This document shows positions 61,755 to 64,000 of a DNA stretch of 64,000 nt, piece after piece. The DNA is taken from assembly GCA_002633005.1 (NCBI GenBank), contig NMRA01000494.1, forward strand, positions 213,932 to 277,931, written 5' to 3'. The notes beneath the pieces are model-generated. The model saw nothing but the letters and a program-made list of their open reading frames with translations. It did not search any database and was not told where the DNA came from. The position numbers and the translations under genes were made by a program. Source of the stretch: Phoronis australis (taxonomy: Eukaryota; Phoronida; Phoronidae). Numbering within the stretch: the first letter of the stretch is position 1; each line of letters begins with the position of its first letter.

Positions 61755-62572
61755 AACTACGAAGATTAAAAAATGACCCTCCATTCAAAGATTCCGCATG
61801 CATCGAATTTTGTTCATTCATTTACCGGTCCATTATTTCTAGAAGGTAGTCTATTCAGGTTATGATAGCTTTCCTGTAGGCTTCTTTAAATGTAACCAAA
61901 CAAATACAAGCTGTGAAACGACTAAAAATAGAGAAACCGTGGGTAACAAACACCCGTACGTGTAGAAACAACTTCCTTTTGGCATACAAGATACGTCGTA
62001 GCAATGTGTGTTCATTAGTATCAGCAGGTGGGTACGGTCAGCTCTGCACGTGCCCGTAAGCGTATATTCAATGCTCATCAAAGGCGATTGATATTATATT
62101 GGGATTCTGTCAAAGTCATTTTTGATGATTTTAATGTCAAACCAACTAAATCAAATTGTTTCTTTTTTGTCAGTGACATTATGATTTTAATATAGACGTG
62201 AAAAGCACCAGTGAATCATCTGCTTGTAGTTTTTCAGTCAAGAAGCAAAGTCTTACAAACCCAGCCGTGTCGCGACTTCACTTCCAAACTATAAAAATGA
62301 AACTACATGTAGTCCTTAAAACACACAAGGTTCTAGCATCCATAAAATGTTTTCCACGCTACGCAGTAACCGTAAGCCGTTCGAATGACCCAGTGTCCCA
62401 CTGGAGGGGCAGCTGCAACTTTTGAAGAAAAATATTCGCACAACCTTAAAACGGCATGTCAGCAAAGGCGTTTATTGTCCGACATGTACCTGATTTCCTT
62501 GTAGCGCCGCCAGGAGCATTTATTTCCTAACGTACGCCTTTGAATATGGAAGCCAGAATAATGACTTAAATT

Positions 62573-63157
62573 CGAAAATTTAATATTCAGTTTCAAAACA
62601 AAAATGAAATATTCATGGTTCAATCAACAGAAGTGTTAAGGCTCTTATTATTCGATTTCATACACTACTTTAAATAATTAAATCATAACTGATCCGTGGG
62701 GATTTTTGATTTCATGGCGCATCGTCATTTCTCGCAGATAACCGCCAGTCATTCGTTGAAGTCTATGCCGGCTATTTTATCATTAAAACTCGCTTCAAAA
62801 TATCAGCCTATTTACCGATAAACTTCTATCCCTCAGATCATACATGTAAGTTCGAATCCGTCTGCGAGGCTGATCTAAAACTTATTATCTTCCTGCTTTA
62901 GTTGTCAGAAACTGCATAGTTTGCAGGACTGTTTTCGTCACGCGTTCTAATCCTGTTTCAATTAAAATTCATTTGCATTAAAACAACCGGAATTCCATTA
63001 TGAACTGCGCTGGTTAGGCTCCAGAATCTAAATCATGATGGCAAGCCAACTTCATGAGCCTGGTCCGGGGAATGCCGAACTGTCACCACTTTCCAAGTCT
63101 AGATATCTATTTAAACAGCACAGAAAGCAAAATGTGTTGTTTTGCAGAAGCCTTGAG
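62573..63157. other. Insertion relative to unit 1, nothing recognised
   Basis: About 585 bases interrupt the match between 41175 and 41180 of unit 1. No TIR, tail or coding potential was seen. Confidence 0.45.
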
Positions 63158-63349
63158 TTTATTGCGAATTCAAAATAAATTACTAACACATGGGCAACGC
63201 TTATTATTAATAAATGAACTGACGTAGCAATCTAACTAATGGATTGGGTGCACATTTTGACATCATTGGTTATATAATCAAACAGTGCTTCTGATCAATT
63301 ATTAATTTCTCTTGTGGTCTCAACATGGTTCATTTAGTTTCCTATACTG

Positions 63350-64000
63350 CAGCTCTTAAAGTAACATGGTTAAAAAGATTATAAATGGACAAAATAATTC
63401 GGCCTGGATACATATTTTGCGGAATGCAAGTAAGTTTGGCATTGAAAAGATGTTCGATGGAGTGGTAGTCCAGTCCTCGGGGAATCCTTTTTAGAAGGGT
63501 GTGCTTTTGAGTTCGGTTCAATATTAAACGAGGTGAAAGATGAGAGGATACTGTCTTTTCCTTTATGGCATAACAGAAAGGTTAAAATTCGAGGAAAACC
63601 AATATTTTATCCCATTTGGAATGAAACCTGTGTGAGATTCTTAGGTGACTTATTTGACGGAAACGGAAGCTTCTTGTCATACATCAGTTTTGGTTTTGGT
63701 TTGAAAACTTTTTTACATTTACGAACTGAAAAAATGCTTGAAATTAACTTTCAAAATTACATCGTTTTCACGTGCAAAAGTGTCTCAACCAGTTAGCCCA
63801 AAAATCTGCGAAATTTTGGCGAAAACTTCGAAAGGTGATTTATGTATTTTTCTGACAACTACACCTGTATGTTTCAAAAACCAAATGGATTAGAAAAATG
63901 GGAAAATACTTTTGAATTTGCAAGATCAATGACCGAATGGAAGTTATGTATTCAAACTTCTGTTTTTTGTACTTCAAATGTTACACTCAGATGGTTGCAA
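63350..64000 (+). pseudogene. L1-like LINE ORF2 fragment, longer copy running off the window
   Basis: Frames read ILSFPLWHNRKVKIRGKP, IFYPIWNETCVRFLGDL and DGNGSFLSY. After the point where the unit-1 copy is cut (caagat) it continues in a LINE-like frame, FARSMTEWKLCIQTSVF. It has frameshifts throughout. It marks the right edge of the duplicated region. Confidence 0.65.

Larger units (their letters stand above)
41973..63926. repeat. Tandem duplication, unit 2 (about 22 kb, rearranged)
   Basis: It starts with the 28-base block identical to 8433-8460, then jumps directly to sequence matching 12953 onward (41999-42985). Further matches are 50696-51335 (inverted 14630-14014), 51355-53967, 53968-55135, 55153-58857, 61210-62572 and 63158-63926. 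Extra DNA absent from unit 1 lies at about 43000-50695, 58858-61209 and 62573-63157. Confidence 0.85.

Noticed and set aside
1-64000. CRISPR arrays, operons, tRNA or rRNA genes
   Set aside because: None seen; the sequence is eukaryotic and no cloverleaf or rRNA signature was recognised by eye.

Overview
This is a window of animal (metazoan) nuclear DNA: AT-rich, low coding density, with short exons separated by GT-AG introns, microsatellites, MITEs, a LINE fragment and one assembly gap (N run 22214-22860). No prokaryotic or organelle features were seen. The gene families (secreted mosaics of C-type lectin, MAM, Sushi/CCP and CUB modules, and a secreted PAN-TLDc protein) and the frequent palindrome TACATGTA suggest a marine invertebrate. 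Amphioxus or a hemichordate is a reasonable guess, a mollusc less so, but the species cannot be fixed from this sequence.

Layout. (1) Minus strand, about 24602 down to 132: one mosaic secreted-protein gene, read by eye as signal-peptide exon, two short N-terminal exons, a four-exon C-type lectin domain, MAM exons, a CCP exon, a two-exon CUB domain and a short terminal exon. Splice phases agree at every junction I could test, mostly phase 1, as expected of shuffled extracellular modules. The middle and end of the MAM domain were not located. (2) Plus strand, 35096-40188: a compact three-exon gene for a secreted 293-residue PAN/apple plus TLDc protein. (3) 41973 to about 63926: a second, shorter and rearranged copy of 8433-41972. 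It carries a second PAN-TLDc gene (55431-61597) with one nonsense codon in the PAN exon but an open TLDc exon, and a decayed copy of the lectin exons (53160-51798) with stops, a frameshift and a destroyed splice donor.

The main structural result is this tandem duplication. The right edge of the first unit falls inside an L1-like LINE fragment, and the second copy of that LINE continues past the point where the first is cut. The second unit has lost an 11.7 kb block that holds the 5' exons of the lectin gene. It has gained about 7.7 kb of unrelated DNA with two THAP-domain fragments, has one segment inverted, and has a 2.35 kb DNA transposon in the last intron of its PAN-TLDc gene. The first unit preserves the empty target site of that transposon.

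The two gene families look like extracellular recognition proteins. A link to innate immunity or adhesion is an inference from domain content only. Stretches not mentioned hold nothing I could recognise as coding.
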